From Kangiella sp. (GTDB taxonomy: Bacteria; Pseudomonadota; Gammaproteobacteria; Enterobacterales; Kangiellaceae), in contig JAPHRL010000014.1 of assembly GCA_026195755.1 (NCBI GenBank), forward strand, positions 1 to 15,267: a stretch of DNA of 15,267 nt. Reading direction: 5' to 3'. A model generated the notes under the pieces. That model was not told where the DNA came from. It ran no database searches and saw nothing but the letters and a program-made list of their open reading frames with translations. Below, piece by piece: positions 14,291 through 15,267 of this stretch. Numbering within the stretch: the first letter of the stretch is position 1; the number at the start of each line of letters is the position of its first letter. Made by a program: the position numbers and the translations under genes.

Positions 14291-14504
14291 TAGCACCAAA
14301 TACCCCATTAAAAGTTAGCCTCAATGTTCAAAATCATAGTGTAAATTGGGCAGGACAGCCCAATTTAGCAAATTCGAAACATGGAGGTTTCGTTTTGCGG
14401 CACGTTAAGTGATTTTTAATATTGAGGGTAGCGCGAAGCGCCTAACTTTTAGGGCGAGTTTTTTGGTTCGTTTTTTGCTCGTCCAAAAAATGAACATTAA
14501 AAAT
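14291..14504 (+). repeat. Structured intergenic repeat, copy B (multi-hairpin RNA-like element)
   Basis: This is the counterpart of copy A at 4215-4453. It opens with TAGCACCAA and a CCCC run, then TCATAG. Hairpin 1 is AAATTGGGC / GCCCAATTT (14343-14351 and 14358-14366) with loop AGGACA. After one A, hairpin 2 spans 14368-14398: GCAAA and CGAAAC pair with GTTTCG and TTTGC around loop ATGGAG, with a small internal T loop. GGCACGTTAAGTG follows at once (14399-14411). The second half is closed by ATTTTTAAT (14412-14420) against ATTAAAAAT (14496-14504). Hairpin 3 has a 12-bp stem with one G-T pair (14466-14477 and 14484-14495) and loop CTCGTC. It is again preceded by a second T-rich arm, GTTTTTTGG near 14458. 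Stem sequences differ from copy A while pairing and spacing are kept. Confidence 0.75.
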
Positions 14505-14529
14505 AACCAACTATAAATCAAACTAAATT

Positions 14530-14559
14530 GGTTCGGATTAATTCCAACCCATCCCCTAC
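14530..14559 (-). repeat. Weak REP-like hairpin with GTAGGGG foot
   Basis: On the minus strand GTAGGGGATGG (from 14559) leads into an imperfect palindrome. GGTT / AACC plus an inner GGA / TTC stem (one G-T pair) surround a TTAA loop at 14530-14549. The GTAG foot resembles the element at 4481-4506, but the stem is poor. A competing AACCAA / TTGGTT pairing (14506-14511 with 14528-14533) is also possible. Confidence 0.35.
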
Positions 14560-14573
14560 AAAGATAAATAATT

Positions 14574-14602
14574 AAAAAAGCCCGCAAACTGCGGGCTTTT
14601 TA
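14574..14602 (-). terminator. Bidirectional terminator after the S9 peptidase gene
   Basis: AGCCCGCA (14579-14586) and TGCGGGCT (14590-14597) form an 8-bp stem with an AAC loop, flanked by an A run on the left and a T run on the right, so it can end transcripts from both sides. It lies 17 bases after the peptidase stop codon. Confidence 0.9.
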
Positions 14603-14619
14603 TTTATCCAATTCCGATA

Positions 14620-15267
14620 TTAACTCTCACTATCAGAACCGTTTTCCAATTTCTCTTCATGCTTTAGGTCATACGGAGGAGGATTACCGCCCTTACCTTT
14701 AAGGTAGTGTTCCATCCAACGCATTAAGCGCATAGAGTAATCAAGTTGCGCTGCAGCTTTACGGTTACCATGGCCTTCACCAGGATAAAGAACCAAACGC
14801 ACAGGCGCATTGCCTAGGGTCTTAAGGTAACGATACATTTCCATCGACTGAGATGGATGTACGCGAGTATCCGCTTCACCATGCATAATCAACAAAGGCG
14901 TTTTACCCTTTGGCGCATGATAAATCGGGCTGGTTTCTAGCATCCACTGATAGTCATCCCAAGGCCAGGCACGAGCATGAACGGCCTGCATTTCGTTTGG
15001 AATATCTGTAGTACCAAATTTAGAAAGCTGGTTTGAAATACCAACAAACATTACGCCTGCTGCATAGTGTTCTGATAGCGCTGTCGCAGACCATGCAGTC
15101 GCGTAACCGCCATAAGAACCACCAGTAATACCGACTTTATCGGTATCAACCATACCGTCTTTTACTAGCGCCAATTTACCATCAAGAATATCGGTAAACT
15201 CAGGGTCAGCATAAGCATGTTGGTCTAAGCGAGCGAACTCATCGCCACGACCTGTGCTACCGCGGTA
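14620..15267 (-). CDS. Prolyl oligopeptidase-family (S9) serine peptidase, C-terminal part
   Basis: This is the last 215 codons of a larger peptidase; the N-terminal beta-propeller and any signal peptide lie outside the window. The frame is open to the edge, so the TTG at 15174 is internal, not a start. The catalytic triad is complete: Ser51 in GGSYGGY, Asp133 in HGEADTRV and His166 in GEGHG (numbered from the edge). RGSTGRGDEF at 2-11 matches the YRGS-G-G--F segment of acylaminoacyl-peptidase-like S9 enzymes. The C-terminal tail is polar and probably disordered (KLENGSDSES). The enzyme probably cleaves short peptides; whether it is secreted cannot be judged here. A strong terminator follows. 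Confidence 0.93.
   Translation of the reverse strand, partial: YRGSTGRGDEFARLDQHAYADPEFTDILDGKLALVKDGMVDTDKVGITGGSYGGYATAWSATALSEHYAAGVMFVGISNQLSKFGTTDIPNEMQAVHARAWPWDDYQWMLETSPIYHAPKGKTPLLIMHGEADTRVHPSQSMEMYRYLKTLGNAPVRLVLYPGEGHGNRKAAAQLDYSMRLMRWMEHYLKGKGGNPPPYDLKHEEKLENGSDSES

Larger units (their letters stand above)
14217..14619. other. Gene-free convergent junction between the hydrolase and the S9 peptidase
   Basis: This 403-base AT-rich stretch holds no credible gene. It contains copy B of the structured repeat (14291-14504), a weak REP-like hairpin (14530-14559) and a bidirectional terminator (14574-14602). A minus-strand frame of about 60 codons inside it has no ribosome site and overlaps the repeat, so it is not listed. 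Confidence 0.8.

Noticed and set aside
1..15267. CRISPR array, tRNA, transposase or toxin-antitoxin genes
   Set aside because: No regular direct repeats, no tRNA cloverleaf noticed by eye, and no matching proteins in any supported frame.

Overview
The window reads as chromosomal DNA of a marine-type gammaproteobacterium, most likely of the Kangiella / Aliikangiella sort. The grounds are the recA - pncC (cinA) / mutS - fdxA block, a DUF2884 (YggN) protein, a type I sulfide:quinone reductase very like the Acidithiobacillus one, and exported peptidase or amidohydrolase genes. The genus is inferred from gene content and protein style; no search was run. No rRNA, tRNA, CRISPR array, prophage or transposase is visible.

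Layout. 1-3984: recA (minus, cut by the window edge) behind a LexA-like box, pncC (minus), then divergent mutS and fdxA (plus) ending in a strong terminator. 3985-4536: a gene-free convergent junction holding an open frame with no start codon (4001-4192), a large structured repeat (copy A, 4215-4453) and a REP-like palindrome that also serves as a terminator. 4537-6651: an amidohydrolase-family lipoprotein (minus). 6824-7588: a DUF2884 protein (minus). 7838-8122: a DUF4404-like small protein (minus), divergent from a methionine-rich membrane-anchored protein (8244-9971, plus) with a good promoter and terminator. 10190-11464: sqr (plus). 11465-11650: a convergent junction with two inverted REP-like palindromes. 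11651-13371: an lrp-family regulator followed by methionine gamma-lyase (minus). 13572-14216: a small alpha/beta hydrolase (plus). 14217-14619: a convergent junction with copy B of the structured repeat, a weaker REP-like hairpin and a bidirectional terminator. 14620-15267: the C-terminal half of an S9 peptidase (minus, cut by the edge).

Genes that may act together. RecA, MutS and PncC form the familiar DNA-maintenance neighbourhood. The Lrp regulator and methionine gamma-lyase look like one transcription unit for breaking down sulfur amino acids, which releases methanethiol and possibly H2S. The convergent sqr would oxidise the sulfide, so 10190-13371 looks like a sulfur-volatile production and detoxification cluster. 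The amidohydrolase lipoprotein and the S9 peptidase fit a peptide-degrading lifestyle.

The least explained part is the pair of structured repeats at 4215-4453 and 14291-14504. They share a layout of hairpins with conserved spacing. The stems differ in sequence but keep their pairing, and the first two hairpins carry six-base loops that all contain GGA. All three convergent gene junctions in the window hold repeats of this kind, REP-like palindromes, or both.
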